This document shows, in pieces, positions 1 to 11,062 of a stretch of 64,000 nucleotides of DNA. This DNA comes from Lantana camara. Taxonomy: Eukaryota > Streptophyta > Magnoliopsida > Lamiales > Verbenaceae. Where the stretch lies: assembly GCA_037501455.1 (NCBI GenBank), contig CM074865.1, positions 2,739,001 through 2,803,000 of the forward strand, written 5' to 3'. Below the pieces are notes generated by a model, which saw only the letters and a list, made by a program, of their open reading frames with translations, was not told where the DNA came from and searched no databases. The number at the start of each line of letters is the position of its first letter. Positions within the stretch are counted from its first letter, which is position 1. Position numbers and translations under genes: made by a program.

Positions 1-674
1 TTTTCAAAAGCATTCTTGCATTATAGGAGGAGTGTTAGTTTAAAACTATAATTTTTTTATTTGTATAATTGAGAATTACATTCAAAAAAGTTTCATTTGA
101 GAATCAATTATGTTAAAAAGCTGATATTTCAAATAATTTAATTAATAATTTAATAATTAAAAATAATTAAATAATTTGTATATTTAATGTGCAGCGCACA
201 TTGTTTTTACTAATTAAATTAAAAGTCTAATTATACTCATTATATTAAATTATTTTTTAATTCATACTTATAAATTATATTTCAGATTCAATATATTTTA
301 TTATCATCTTGTTTTTGTATTTTGAGTATAACGTGATTTCAACAAGAATTTCAGAAAATATGTTAAATCAAGTGCATTCCATGATTTTTAGTTGGAAAAA
401 AAAAAAAAAAAAAGAGCCACATGAAGAACACGTGATTTTTTATTTTTTTTATTTTTGCGGAAAATTTTTCTTGGCAAAACTGTCCGAAAAAATTGCTAAA
501 AATCTAAAAAGTGTGGAATGACATTTACAATTTTAAAAAAATATTATCCTTAAAATCTAAAATTTTGTTTTGTGAGCACGAATTGTACAATTTTTCCTAA
601 ATATCTCTTCTTTTTTTTTTTTCCTGAAAGCAAATATCTCTTCTTTATGGTCTAACGATTGTAAAAAATAAAAA
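1..674. other. AT-rich spacer with a duplicated LRR-RLK promoter
   Basis: No gene is visible. From about 405 on, the sequence parallels 5430-5709, the region just upstream of the first intact LRR-RLK exon: both share an ACGTGA motif, the run ending GATTTGTGAGC/GATTTGTGCGG, and the stretch TATGGTCTAA before an AT-rich leader. I infer that the receptor promoter was duplicated together with the pseudogene that follows. Confidence 0.5.
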
Positions 675-748
675 GCTACAGGACAAGTCGTCCACGGAGA
701 AACGTCCCGTCATGATCACTGTCCTAACGTTGTTGCTCAGTATCAATT

Positions 749-985
749 TAGGGGTGTCAATTCGGGTGGGTCGGGTGGGTTCGGGTCGGGTTGAGGTAGG
801 GGTATTACACGAAAATTCCCAACCCGAACCCGACCCGACCCGAATTTGAACCCGAAAATCCCAACCCGAACCCGACCTGATCGGGTTCGGGTTGGGTTCG
901 GGTTGACCCGAATACTGTTCGGGTCACCCGATAACCCGTCCAACCCGAATAACCCGAACCCGAACCCGACCCGACCCGATTTTCT
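749..985 (+). repeat. left subterminal GGGTYGGGT / CCCGAACCC block
   Basis: Dense tandem and inverted copies of a GGGTCGGGTT-like word follow the left end of the hAT-like element. Both orientations alternate inside the block, so a single strand could form hairpins. The right end has a matching block. Confidence 0.8.
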
Positions 986-1137
986 TTTTCCTTTTTTTTT
1001 TTTTTTTTTTGATTTTTTTTAATTCTAATTTATGTTTAAAGTATTTTAAAACTTGATAACAATATATAAAAATATATAGTTTGTAAGGTTTGACATAATT
1101 GCAATTAATATAAGATAAAAAAAAATTAATACATAAA

Positions 1138-1610
1138 TATTATTAAGTTCTAATTCTAAGTGTAATTATAACTAAGTTCTATATCAACTCTATTTAAATT
1201 CCTATTTATATAAATTCAATCAATAAGGTAATTATGTAAAATAAAAATTAGATACATAAACATTATTTAGATCGAATTATATATTTTCTACTAAACTAAT
1301 CATAATGTAATTCAAATTCTTTAAGTCCAAATAAATACATCTATTTTTGTCCATAAACTCCGTTTAATTCTAATCATATTACAGTCATATATGTCTTTCT
1401 AATGAACAAAACTATACAATTTAGACAAATTATATAATATTGACATTATAAATCGCATTTTTCTCAGATAATAATCACATGTTTATAGAAAATAATATTT
1501 TACTAGCCCTTTTTTTAATAGTCTATTATATTATATTATAAAAATACGGGTTGATTTTTGGATTTTTTTTACAATTTATTGGTCGCCAAAATATCCTTAC
1601 AATAATGATT
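1138..1610 (+). repeat. direct repeat copy A, about 470 bp, AT-rich
   Basis: It runs from TAAGTTCTAATTCTAAGTG to the unit GTCGCCAAAATATCC and recurs at 3738-4222 and 4389-4760. Copies A and B bracket the minisatellite, which suggests the satellite grew between two parts of a duplicated segment. Confidence 0.75.
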
Positions 1611-1668
1611 GCCCACAAATTTATTAAAATTGAAGTCTCGAGTCTGCGTTACTTTGATTGTCTCTTTG

Positions 1669-3565
1669 TGGGTAAAATGGATCCAAATATGTAAAATGGA
1701 TCCAACATGGGTAAAATATGGATAAAATTGATTAAAATAGGTAAAAAGGATCCAAGTAGGTAAAATGGATTCAAAATGGGTAAAATGTGGGTAAAATGGA
1801 TCCAAGTGGGTAAAATGAACCTAAATGCACAAAATAGATCCAAAATGGGTAAAATGGATCCAAAATGGGTAAAACATATCCAAATGGGTAAATGGATCCA
1901 AAATTGGTAAAACAGATCCAAATTGGTAAAATGGATTCAAAATAGGTAAATTGGATCCAAATGGGTAAAATGGATTCAAAATGGGTAAATGTGGGTAAAA
2001 TAGATCCAAGTGGGTAAAATGGATCTAAATGGATAAAATGAATCCAAAATGGATAAAATGAGTTCAAGTGGGTAAAATGGATCAGAAATGGGTAAATTGG
2101 ATCCAAGTGGGTAAATTGCATCCAAAATGGCTAAAATAAGGTAAAATGGATCCAAGTGGGTAAAATGAACCTAAATGCACCAAATAGATCCAAAATGTAT
2201 AAAATGGATTCAAATGAATAAAATGGATCCAAAATGGGTAAAATAGATCCAAATTGGTAAAATGGATCCAAATAGGTAAATGGATCCAAAATAGGTAAAT
2301 TGGATCCAAATGGGTAAAATGGATTCAAAATGGGTAAATGTGGGTAAAATAGATTTAAGTGGCTAAAATAGATCTAAATGAATAAAATGAATCCAAAATG
2401 GGTAAAATGAGTTCAAGTGGGTAAAATTGTTCAAAAATGGGTAAATTGGATCCAAATGGGTAAAATGGATCCAAGTGGGTTAAATGGATCCAAAATGGGT
2501 AAATTGGATCCAAATGGGTAAAATGGATCTAAATAGGTTAAAACGATCCAAAATGGCTAAAATTTGGTAAAATAGATTCAAGTGGGTAAATTGAACCTAA
2601 ATGCACAAAATAGATCCAAAATGAGTAAAATGGATCCAAATGGATAAAATGAATCCAAAATGGGTAAAACATATCCAAAATGGTAAAATTGATCCAAATG
2701 GGTAAATGGATCCAAAATGGGTAAGTTGGATCCAAATTGGTGAAATGGATTCAAAATGGGTAAATATGTGTAAAATGGATCCAAATGGATAAAATGAATC
2801 CAAAATGGGTAAAATAAGTTCAAGTGGGTAAAATGGATCCAAAATGGGTAAATTGAGTCCAGATGGGTAAAATGGATGCAAGTGAATTAAATGGATCCAA
2901 GTAGGTAAAATGAACCTAAATGCACAAAATAGATCCAAAATGGGTAAAATGGATTCAAATGGATAAAATGGATCCAAAATGAGTAAAACAGGTCCAAACT
3001 GGTAAAATAGATCCAAATGGGTAAAGGGATCCAAAATGGGTAAATTGGATCCAAATGGGTAAAATGGATTCAAAATGGGTAAATTTGGGTAAAATGGATT
3101 CAAGTAGGTAAAATGGATCTAAATGGATAAAATGAATCCAAAATGGATAAAATGAGTTCAAGTGGGTAAAATGGATCCAAATGGATAAAATGGATCCAAT
3201 TGGGTTAAATAGATCAAAGTAAGTGGGTAAAATAGATCCAAATGTGTAAAATGGATTCAAAATGAGTAAAATTGGTCCAAAATATGTAAAATATGGATAA
3301 AATTGATTAAAATGGGTAAAATGGTTATAATTGGGTAAAATGGATCCAAGTAGGTAAAATGTGTCCAAAATAGGTAAAATGCAAGTAAAATAGATACAAG
3401 TGGATAAAATGGATTTAAATGGATAAAATGAATCCAAAATGGGTACAATAGATCCAAATGGGTAAGATGGATCCGAATGGATAAAATGGATCCAAAATGG
3501 GTAAATTGGATCCAAATGGATAAAATGGATTCAAAATGGGTAAAATGGATATAAGTGGGTAAAGA
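1669..3565 (+). repeat. degenerate 19-20 bp minisatellite, about 95 units
   Basis: The unit is GGGTAAAATGGATCCAAA(A)T, repeated for 1.9 kb with frequent single-base changes and variants such as GATAAAATGAATCC. Because the unit length alternates between 19 and 20 bp, frames slip and long spurious open frames rich in Phe, Tyr, Trp, Pro, Ile and His appear on the minus strand. A longer higher-order pattern is suggested by recurring variants such as GAACCTAAATGCAC, seen near 1817, 2168, 2593 and 2911. Confidence 0.9.
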
Positions 3566-3646
3566 GGTAAAAAATGAGCCTAAAACAAGTAGAACGAGTC
3601 CAAAATACGTCGAACAGGTTGAAAAACGAGTGAGATGGGGTGAGAT

Positions 3647-4299
3647 GGATAGGGATTTGGTTACAAGTCTAATCTTAATCAAATTCTAAATCCAACTCGA
3701 ATAAATTGTATTCACATTAAAAACTTGTTTATAATTTTAATTAAGATCTAATTATAAGTGTAATTATAAGTAAGTTTTATATGAACTCTATTTAAATTCT
3801 TATTTATATAAATTTAATAAAATTGAATTAATATGGTAATTATGTAAAATGTAAATTAGATACATAAAATTATTTCGATCGAATAATATATTTTTTACTA
3901 AACTAATCATAATGAAATTCTAATTGTTTAACTTTAAAAAAACTCATCTCTTTTTGTCCGTAAACTTTTGGTTAATTCTAATCATATTACAATCATGTAT
4001 GTCTTTCTAATTAACAAAATTGTATAATTTAGACAAATTTATACAATATTAAAATTATAAATCACGTTATTCTCAAATAATAATCACATGTTTATAGAAA
4101 AAAATTATTTTACTAACCATTATTTAATATTCTATTATATTATATTATAAAAATACGAGTTAATTTTTGAATTTTTTTTGAAATTTATTGATCGCCAAAA
4201 TATCCTTAAAATAATGATTTCATAATGTCTAATTAAGTTAATTATGTAAACCAATATGTATTATAAATTATTATTGAAATTTTATAAGTACTTAATTAT
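3647..4299 (+). repeat. 653-bp tandem direct repeat, unit 1 (contains copy B)
   Basis: It begins GGATAGGGATTTGGTTACAA; the same start recurs at 4300. It contains the second copy of the AT-rich repeat that begins at 1138. The unit was duplicated head to tail within the hAT-like element. Confidence 0.75.
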
Positions 4300-4760
4300 G
4301 GATAGAAATTTGGTTACAAGTCTAATCTTAATCAAATTCTAAATCTAACTCTAATAAATTGTACCCACATTAAAAACTTGTTTATAATCTTAATTAAGAT
4401 CTAATTCTAAGTGTAATTATAATTAATTGTCATATCAACTCTATTTAAATTCTTATTTATATAAATTTAATAAAATTCAATCAATAGGGCAATTATGTAA
4501 AATATAAATTAGATACATAATAATTATTTAGATCGAATAATATATTTTTTACTAAACTAATCATAATGCAATTCTAATTGTTTAAGTTTAAATAATACAT
4601 ATCTTTTTTTTTTTCCCGTGAACTCCGTTTAATTTTAATCATATTACAGTCATGTATGTCTTTTCAATTAACAAAATTTTATAATTTAGACATATTATAT
4701 AATATTAACATTATAAATCACGTTATTCTCAAATAATAAATTAATTATTATTTTTTAAGT
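4300..4760 (+). repeat. 653-bp tandem direct repeat, unit 2 (truncated, copy C)
   Basis: It begins GGATAGAAATTTGGTTACAA and follows unit 1 closely until about 4750, where it gives way to AT-rich sequence and then the right subterminal block. Confidence 0.7.
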
Positions 4761-4859
4761 ATATCTAATCCTAAACCAATTATCATTTCATAAATTTTTT
4801 ATCTAATTATAATACACCATATAATTTAAATATATTAAATATATTTTTTTAAAAATTTC

Positions 4860-5070
4860 GGGTCGGGTCGGGTCGGGTCGGGTGGGTTCGGGTTGTTGGG
4901 TCACCCACCTAATTTTTCGGGTTGAATCGGGTCAACCCGAAACCCACCCGAACCCGGCTTCTCTCATTCGGGTCAATTTCGGGTCCGACCCGATTTCAAC
5001 CCGACCCGAAAACCCCCAACCCGAACCTGATATTTTTCGGGTTGGGTCGGGTCGGGTTGGCGGGTCGGGT
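4860..5070 (+). repeat. right subterminal block with a G-quadruplex-type run
   Basis: It opens with five consecutive GGGTC units followed by GGGTGGG (4860-4886), which satisfies the G3-N1-7 quadruplex pattern. The remainder mixes GGGTT and CCCGA words, mirroring the left end of the element. Confidence 0.8.
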
Positions 5071-5205
5071 CAAGAATTGACACCCCTAGTATCACATCAT
5101 TATTAAAATGAAGAAGCAATTTAAATGATCCAACGAAGATGAAGAAGCAATTCTTGCTTTCAAAATGCATAATAATCTGAGACCCTTATTAAATCTTTAG
5201 GGTAT

Positions 5206-5429
5206 TTTTGCAAATATAAATTAAAACACAAAGTGAATTGTACGAGATAATAGTCAGCATAACGGAGCATGTGCACATCACGTTATTCAACACTTAACGC
5301 GAATAGGATTGGAGGACCAAATATTATAAAAGTTTACACATTTTGGCCATAGTTGAGTTATTGAACTATGGACCCAAAAAATTTTAAATTACGTGAATTT
5401 TTTACAAAAATATCAAAAAAAAAAAAAAT
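5206..5429. other. AT-rich spacer, no feature seen
   Basis: It lies between the dead first-exon copy and the promoter of the next receptor gene. I see no reading frame, TE end or RNA signal. Confidence 0.4.
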
Positions 5430-5709
5430 GGGAATCACGTGAACTTCACGTCTTTAAGTTAGTAAGTTAGTAGATAAAAGGACACGTGAGGAACAAGTTT
5501 TTTTGTTTGGAAAAATATTGCGGCCAAAATTGTCCTGATCAAATAGCTATAATCTAAAAGTTGTGGGATAACATCTGCAATTTTTAAAAATAGTATCTCA
5601 AAAATCTAAATTTTGATTTGTGCGGATGAAATGTGCAATTTTCCCTAACTACCTCTTCTTTATATGGTCTAAAGTTTGTAAAAAATAAAAGCTACACAAC
5701 AAGTCGTCC
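5430..5709 (+). promoter_or_regulatory. proximal promoter and leader of the LRR-RLK at 5710
   Basis: It contains two ACGTGA/CACGTG-type cores (about 5435-5455 and 5483-5490) and a leader ending ACAACAAGTCGTCC just before the ATG. That leader is nearly identical upstream of the receptors at 37154 and, on the other strand, 57846, which supports the chosen start codons. No strict TATA box is obvious; TTTATATGG at about 5660 is a weak candidate. Confidence 0.5.
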
Positions 5710-6487
5710 ATGGACAAACTTTCTGCCATGATTGCTGTCCTACTGTTGTTGCTCAGTACCACATCAATTTCCTTGAGTGAAACAGTTTCAAATGAAGATG
5801 AAGACGCAATTCTTGCTTTCAAATCCACAATAACCTCAGACCCTTATCAAATCTTGTCCAAAAACTGGTCCATCAAATCATCCATCTGCACCTGGATTGG
5901 TATATCGTGCACCACCGGCACCCTCACCACCAATCGACGCGTCACGGCCCTCAATTTCTCCGGCTTCGGTTTTCAGGCCACTCATCTCACTCCAAATCTT
6001 GGAAACTTAACATTCCTCGATTCATTAGACCTCAGCCGCAACAACTTCACCGGCTTCATTCCCGCCGAGCTCTCTCATCTTCGACATTTGAGGATACTTA
6101 ACCTGGCTAACAATTCTTTTGGTGGAGAAATCCCACAAAAAATTGGCAATCTTTCTTCACTGGAAGTATTGAACTTGAACTATAACCTTATTACAGGATC
6201 TATTCCTCATGGGATCTTCAACTTGTCTAGGATCAAACAAATTGTTCTCAGGAATAATAGTCTGTCCGGTGTGCTACCTAATGATGTGTGCAGTAATACC
6301 TCACAACTTACTTTGCTTGATCTCTCTGCTAATCTACTTAGCGGGAAAATTCCATTGGATATTTACAGGTGCAGAAACTTGGAGAGGTTGGCATTGTCGA
6401 TTAATCGTTTCGTTGGGAGCATTCCAAGATCAATAGGTCTGTTGAGCAATCTGCAAACATTGTATCTTGGAATAAACAACTTCCAAG
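5710..6487 (+). CDS. LRR receptor kinase, exon 1 (signal peptide, LRRNT, first LRRs)
   Basis: This 778-bp exon encodes the secreted N-terminus of an LRR-RLK. A hydrophobic signal peptide occupies about residues 1-24. It is followed by the LRRNT cap (EDAILAFKSTI, then the Cys pair around CTWIGISC) and about seven LRRs of the plant type LxxLxxLxLxxNxFxGxIP. The start is fixed by the conserved leader CGTCC just before the ATG. The frame reaches a good donor (CCAAG|GTATGT) and closes two codons later, so it must splice; the intron is phase 1. The family (subfamily XII, FLS2/EFR/Xa21-like) senses microbial or self patterns at the plasma membrane. No kinase lies within the next 20 kb; the nearest is at 31526-34172, beyond a nested retrotransposon. 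Confidence 0.85.
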
Positions 6488-6648
6488 GTATGTAGTTTTT
6501 GTAACTTGAGCTGACATGTGTTTTGAACTTGCACTTCATAGAAAAAATTTATGCCATTTGTAACCCCTAACGTATATATAGTACTAAATATTACTAGTTC
6601 CCCTTCATATATAAGGAATTGTCATTATTATGGTTTATCACTAGTTTT

Positions 6649-7080
6649 CAGGCAAACTTGCAAGATTCATCCTCTAACTTAGATTTCCTCGTATTTCAGT
6701 CCTCTTAGATTTCGTTTTTCAAATTTCCCCTTCAATTTCTAATTTTACGCAATTTTCATTCAATTTTTACCTGAAATACATAAATTTTCCAAATTAGTCC
6801 ATGCCACTTTTATCCAAGCCAATTTTGCTGCTGTGTAAATGATCGGTATGTGAGTCTCGGACTCACCAATGGTGTCCAAAAATAATAGAAAATATAATTT
6901 TAAAAAAAATGGCACATTCATTCACTTAACAAACATACAAAATAAAAAAATTTAAAAAATCGGATCAAAATTCTGTAAAACTAAAAATTGATGGATAAAA
7001 TTGAAATAAAATAAAATTAAAGAGGGCTGAAGCCTGAAAAAGTTTAAGGTAGAGGATGAATCTTGCAATTTTACCCTCTT
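6649..7080. mobile_element. fold-back MITE in intron 1
   Basis: The ends are imperfect inverted repeats: TTGCAAGATTCATCCTCTAA on the left and GAGGATGAATCTTGCAATTT on the right, each followed inward by a related CAGTCCTCT / AGAGGGCTGAA stretch. The interior is AT-rich and has no reading frame. I could not fix a target duplication, so the superfamily is open. Confidence 0.55.
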
Positions 7081-7311
7081 TTTATATAATTTTCTAAAAA
7101 TTTTGTTAATTATATTAAAATGAATGGTCACATTTAAATTTTTTAAAATATTTTTGTGGAGATCTCATTATATTTTACACACAGTATTATGAGTCTAGAG
7201 ATAACATTAAAATAAATAAAATCATGTATAGATTTGTGAATAGTAAATGAATCTCGATTGCATATGTATCGCCAGAAATGCAATCTCTCACATTGTCGAC
7301 TATCTATATAG

Positions 7312-7530
7312 GGGGAATTCCATCAGAATTTCGCAATCTCTCCCGTTTACAGCTTCTCAACATACCAGGAGCCTCTCTAACCGGGGAGATTCCAGCTTTT
7401 ATCTTCAACATGTCTTCTCTACGAGATATATATCTCCGAAACAATAGTCTGTCAGGAAGAGTTCGAGATTCCATGTTTCATAATCTTCCCAACCTGGAAA
7501 TATTGGATCTTTCATCCAATCAGTTCTCAG
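7312..7530 (+). CDS. LRR exon module, 219 bp, class GIP
   Basis: It begins after ATATAG| with the second part of a split Gly codon and reads GIPSEFRNLSRLQLLNIPG, then ends at NQFSG with donor TCAG|GTCATC. It is exactly 73 codons, phase 1 to phase 1, and encodes three LRRs. The same 219-bp module recurs at 28892, and its beginning also opens the 366-bp exons at 30961 and 55714 (minus). Confidence 0.7.
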
Positions 7531-7656
7531 GTCATCTCCCTTCAACAATAGAAATATTGGACTAGGAAGTATAGTTTTATTATAGGTTCCATTCCGTTTG
7601 TTTTCTACACTAGTCGAGCATGAATCTCATTGATCTCACGAATAGTTCCCCATTAG

Positions 7657-7875
7657 GTGTGCTACCAGATGATATGTGCAGAAATATTACAAAGCTTCGC
7701 GAGCTTCATCTCTTTGGTAATCAATTTTGTGGCCATATTCCATTCAATATTTACAAGTGCAGAAAGTTGGAGGTGCTGTCATTGTCGATTAATCATTTCA
7801 ACGGAAGCATCCCAACTTCCATTGGCTCGTTGATAAAGCTTCAAAGATTGCATCTGGGGGGCAACAACTTCCATG
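7657..7875 (+). CDS. LRR exon module, 219 bp, class GVL
   Basis: It begins after CATTAG| and reads GVLPDDMCRNITKLRELHLF, ending NNFHG with donor CCATG|GTATG. It is 73 codons, phase 1 to phase 1, fully open. The module is a paralogue of the second half of exon 1 (GVLPNDVCSNTSQLTLLDLS) and recurs at 9450, 29492 and 38095. Confidence 0.7.
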
Positions 7876-8137
7876 GTATGTATACTACTTAGTTCTTATA
7901 ACTTCAGCAGAAATTCGAAAGTCGAAGAAGAAGCTTAGTTGAGCACTTGAGGCCTATTGGACAGTGGAACTTTCGAGGGCTGGCTTAATCTGCCAACAAC
8001 TAATTTCAAAAATATTTCTTCCCTCTCAGTTTTTAGTGGAGTCATATTCTTTAATAAATAAAAGGAGAAACGGGCTATATTTATGGAAATGAGGTTATAT
8101 CGCAAAAGCTAACCCGTGTAATTTGGAAAGTTCGTTT

Positions 8138-8311
8138 GGGCTAGAATTACCTGTGTAATTTGGTTTGACAATGCGAACATCAATTAATATAAGCACCACC
8201 TTGACCTAATAATATTATTTGGTTCGGGCTAGAATTACCTGCGTAATTTGGTTTGACAATGTGAACATCAATTAATATAAGCTCCACCTTGACCTAATAA
8301 TATTATTTGCT
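8138..8311 (+). repeat. 88-bp tandem duplication in an intron
   Basis: Two copies of a unit starting GGGCTAGAATTACCTG lie head to tail (8138 and 8226). The unit includes the word TTTGACAATG and ends at AATATTATTTG. Related intronic sequence occurs near 9900 and 38940, so it belongs to the duplicated receptor unit. Confidence 0.7.
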
Positions 8312-8701
8312 GCCGTTGTTATATTTGGCCTTTGAATTGATGGTCTAAAAAATTGTGCAATGGTATTTTTATCCCAAACCTAGTTTGGTCAAACTTGATT
8401 CAATAGTAATTAGTTGAGTTCGGTCGAGTTGGGTTTGAACTAAAATTATTCATCTTTCTTCGACATGACTTAGTTTAGTAAATAGAGCAAAAGTCCTTTT
8501 GGGATGTTTTGAGGCTTCGTTGAAACGAAAAAAATCAATTTTTCGAAATGGGTGGTTGAACTATAATAAATGAAATTAATTTGTGAAAACGGATAAAAAA
8601 CACAGTTATAAGGTAAAAAAATTTACATCAGCCATTAATTTGAGAATTTGCAACACCTCCCTCCTCTTACAACTGCATCACTGCATGGTACAAATACACA
8701 G

Positions 8702-8773
8702 GCAGCGTACCTAAGCAAATTGGAAATCTCACGATGTTAAGCGCACTCTACCTAGAGAACAACGAATTCACAG
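8702..8773 (+). CDS. single-LRR exon module, 72 bp (first)
   Basis: Between TACACAG| and ACAG|GTATTT lie 24 codons reading GSVPKQIGNLTMLSALYLEN and ending NEFTG. This is exactly one LRR, phase 1 to phase 1. Confidence 0.6.
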
Positions 8774-8877
8774 GTATTTATGCTGAACATCCTCGATATC
8801 TCTTCAGGACACAACTTCTTCGTATGCATGTGAATGTTTTATGCATCTTTGACATATATATATGGACAAATTCTCAG

Positions 8878-8949
8878 GCAACATACCTAAGCAAATAGGA
8901 AACCTCACCATGTTGAACAACTTGAGGTTAGACTACAACAATTTCACCG
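8878..8949 (+). CDS. single-LRR exon module, 72 bp (second)
   Basis: Between TTCTCAG| and ACCG|GTACG lie 24 codons reading GNIPKQIGNLTMLNNLRLDY and ending NNFTG. It is a near copy of the preceding 72-bp module and of the minus-strand exon at 55192-55263. Confidence 0.6.
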
Positions 8950-9227
8950 GTACGTTGACAATCAGCTTTAATTGATTAGATTACAACAAAATTCTTGTTC
9001 TTATGTATTCTGGTGGAATAACCAAGAATTCCCTTGTAATTTTTCAAAGTTTTCTTACATAATAAATGAATAAACTCCAAAACACATGAAAATCCACGAT
9101 GGTTAATCTTGCCATTGCTCTATTCTTGTGGACGGCCTCGAAGTGATTAGATTATCTTTGAAATAAGAAAAATTTCCATGGCTCTCCAAGTTTTCTTGCA
9201 TCATGGCATACACAACTGATTTGGCAG

Positions 9228-9368
9228 GTGAATTACCAAGTGAGCTGGGCAACCTTAAACTTGTGGAGCTAAATGTCCGCAACAGTGGCTTATCTGGTCC
9301 CGTTCCTGTTTTCGTCTTCAAGACATCAACAATGGAAATGTTGGATCTTTCAGCCAATCACTTCTCAG
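9228..9368 (+). CDS. LRR exon module, 141 bp, class GEL
   Basis: Between TTGGCAG| and TCAG|GTCATC lie 47 codons reading GELPSELGNLKLVELNVRNS and ending NHFSG: two LRRs, phase 1 to phase 1. The same start opens the large LRR-kinase exon at 31526, so this is a truncated copy of that exon's beginning. Recurs at 29225, and in shortened form at 37898. Confidence 0.65.
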
Positions 9369-9449
9369 GTCATCTCCTTTCGACAATAGAAATATTGGAC
9401 ATGGAAATATAGTTTTATTACAGGTTCTATTTCGTTTGTTCCTCGTTAG

Positions 9450-9668
9450 GTGTGCTCCCAGATGATATGTGCAACAATATTGCATAGCTTCGCGAGCTTC
9501 ATCTCTATGGTAATCAACTTGGTGGACAAATTCCATTCAATATTTACAAATGCAGCAAGTTGGAGTTGTTGTCATTGTCGTTTAATCATTTCAATGATAG
9601 CATCCCAAATTCCATTGGCTCATTGGCGAAGCTTCAAAGCTTGTATCTAGGGGACAACAACTTCCATG
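9450..9668 (+). pseudogene. LRR exon module, 219 bp, class GVL, with a stop
   Basis: It has intact splice borders (CGTTAG| and CCATG|GTATG) and the normal 219-bp length. However, TAG at 9485-9487 stands where paralogues have CAG (GVLPDDMCNNIA then stop). Including it would truncate the receptor, so it is either a dead exon or is skipped. Confidence 0.65.
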
Positions 9669-9959
9669 GTATGTATACTACTTATAACTTGTGCAGAAAT
9701 TTTGGAATTCGAAGAAGAAGCTTAGTTGAGCATAGGCCTATTGGATAGTGAAACTACTTGCCCCCCAACTCTTTTTAATGGAGTCATTATCTAAGAAAAA
9801 CATGAATCATTTCATTCTTTAATCAATAAGAGCGGAGACGGCATATATTTATGGAAATGATGTTAAATCTCAAACGCTGACTCGGGTAATTTGCTAAGAC
9901 AATGTGAACATCAATTAATTTAAGCACTGCGCTGACCAGTAATATTATTTGCTGCAGTT
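9669..9959. other. intron segment up to the copia insertion
   Basis: Intron sequence shared with the receptor units at 7876-8310 and 38314-39440. The last bases, AATATTATTTGCTGCAGTT, join directly to the copia LTR. The uninterrupted version of this site is seen at 8280-8330 and 39390-39440. Confidence 0.6.
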
Positions 9960-10402
9960 TATTGCGGAAGCATCAAATAATATTTAAAACTATAATGTCT
10001 AAAATTACAACAAGAAAAATCTCACATTATTCAGGTAAAATAACTAATTAAATATAACCCAAAAATAAAACTATTAAAAAGAGCATAAAGAAAAGAACAC
10101 GGAAATTTAAAAAAATTCGGCCAATTTAGCATAAAGAAAAGAACAAGGAACACATACAGAAAAGAAGACGGAAATATCAAGCACTACTCAAATATATTTC
10201 ACTAAGAAAGTATTACAAACTGTGAGAGAATACTTTGCTTGGTATACAAAAATTAGAAGGGAGAGAGCCTATTTATAGTGCTAGATCCTCTCCAACCTTT
10301 TCTAATCTTCTCATGTGGGACAAAAAACACTTGTCCCAAACTAATCTCCCACTATGGGATATTAAATTGTGCCACAAAATAATAAATTTCCATCTTGGCA
10401 CA
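9960..10402 (-). repeat. copia 3' LTR
   Basis: It matches the 5' LTR at 26979-27313 over its outer parts: GCATCAAATAATATTTAAAA, ACTTTGCTTGGTATACAAA, and the block GTGCTAGATCCTCTCCAACC. It is about 110 bp longer because of an internal partial duplication near 10110-10170. The first TG appears mutated to TA. Confidence 0.7.
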
Positions 10403-10485
10403 ATTTGAGATCCCACTAAATACCAACGAACTTCATCTCTCAATCAAGTTGAAGTGCCTCCAAATTGCACCTCGTAGGCGCCAAC

Positions 10486-11062
10486 TCAACAGTGTAGGAT
10501 ATTGGCTAACTCTAAACAATGTTTAAACTTGGATTTTATCACCACCTTGGTCATCATATCTGCAGGATTCTCTATAGTTCGAATTTTTTGAAGAACAATT
10601 TGCTCTACTTCGAGAATTTCCCGCAAAAAGTGATAGCTAGTGAACATTATTATGCTTTGTTCTTGCATGAAAGACCTGGTTCTTTGCTAAATGAATAGCA
10701 CTCTAACTGTTACAATACACCACAATGTGTTTCTGACCAACTCCCAATTCTTCAAGCAATCTTTGAAGCCAAATTGGTTTTTTTACAGCTTCTGTAACGG
10801 CCATATACTCTACCTCTGATGTAGACAAAGCCACTGTTGACTGTAAGGTAGACTTCTAACTAACCGATGCCTTGACTAAAGTAAACAAGTAACCATTTGT
10901 AGATCTTAGCTTATTCAAATCCCATGCGTAGTCAGAATCACAATATCGAACTATGCATTGACCAAGTGCTTCTTCCCGTTCAAAGAATAAACCAACATCA
11001 ATGGTGTCTTGAATATGCCGTAGAATCCATTTCACAACTTGCCAGTGAGTTTCCAGGATCAT
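10486..11062 (-). pseudogene. copia RNase H domain, broken
   Basis: Minus-strand fragments read HWQVVKWILRHIQDTIDVGL and YCDSDYAWDLNKLRSTNGY (10856-11062), then YHFLREILEVEQIVLQKI and NPADMMTKV (10486-10668). These are the standard C-terminal copia RNase H motifs. A frameshift and stops lie between them. Confidence 0.8.

Larger units (their letters stand above)
749..5088. mobile_element. hAT-like non-autonomous DNA transposon, 4.34 kb
   Basis: Ends are inverted: TAGGGGTGTCAATTC on the left and its complement GAATTGACACCCCTA on the right. The flanks share GTATCA (left GTATCAAT, right GTATCACA), an imperfect 8-bp duplication as expected for hAT. About 230 bp next to each end is packed with GGGTC/GGGTT or CCGAACC units. 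The interior holds three direct repeats and a long minisatellite, and no transposase reading frame. It interrupts a receptor exon, so the insertion site is confirmed by the paralogue at 5710, which lacks it. The superfamily call rests on the end motif and the 8-bp duplication only. Confidence 0.7.
675..5205 (+). pseudogene. LRR-RLK first exon, decayed and split by a hAT-like element
   Basis: 675-748 matches the leader and signal-peptide start of the gene at 5710: it shares ACAAGTCGTCCA, and then GTCCTAACGTTGTTGCTCAG. 5089-5205 continues that exon with GAAGATGAAGAAGCAATTC, which encodes the EDEEAIL motif that opens LRRNT in the other copies, and then the stretch equivalent to ITSDP. The start codon has become ACG (694-696), and the right half contains further indels and a stop. 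The 4.34 kb element at 749-5088 separates the halves. No later exons follow before the next copy, so this is a dead tandem duplicate. Confidence 0.75.

Noticed and set aside
309..521. 70-codon plus-strand frame with a poly-Lys run
   Set aside because: Created by an A-rich run in AT-rich duplicated promoter sequence; no support.
1569..3682. Many overlapping minus-strand frames rich in Phe, Tyr, Trp, His and Pro
   Set aside because: They are translations of a 19-20 bp minisatellite with alternating unit length; no start context, splice sites or domain, and frames slip with every unit change.
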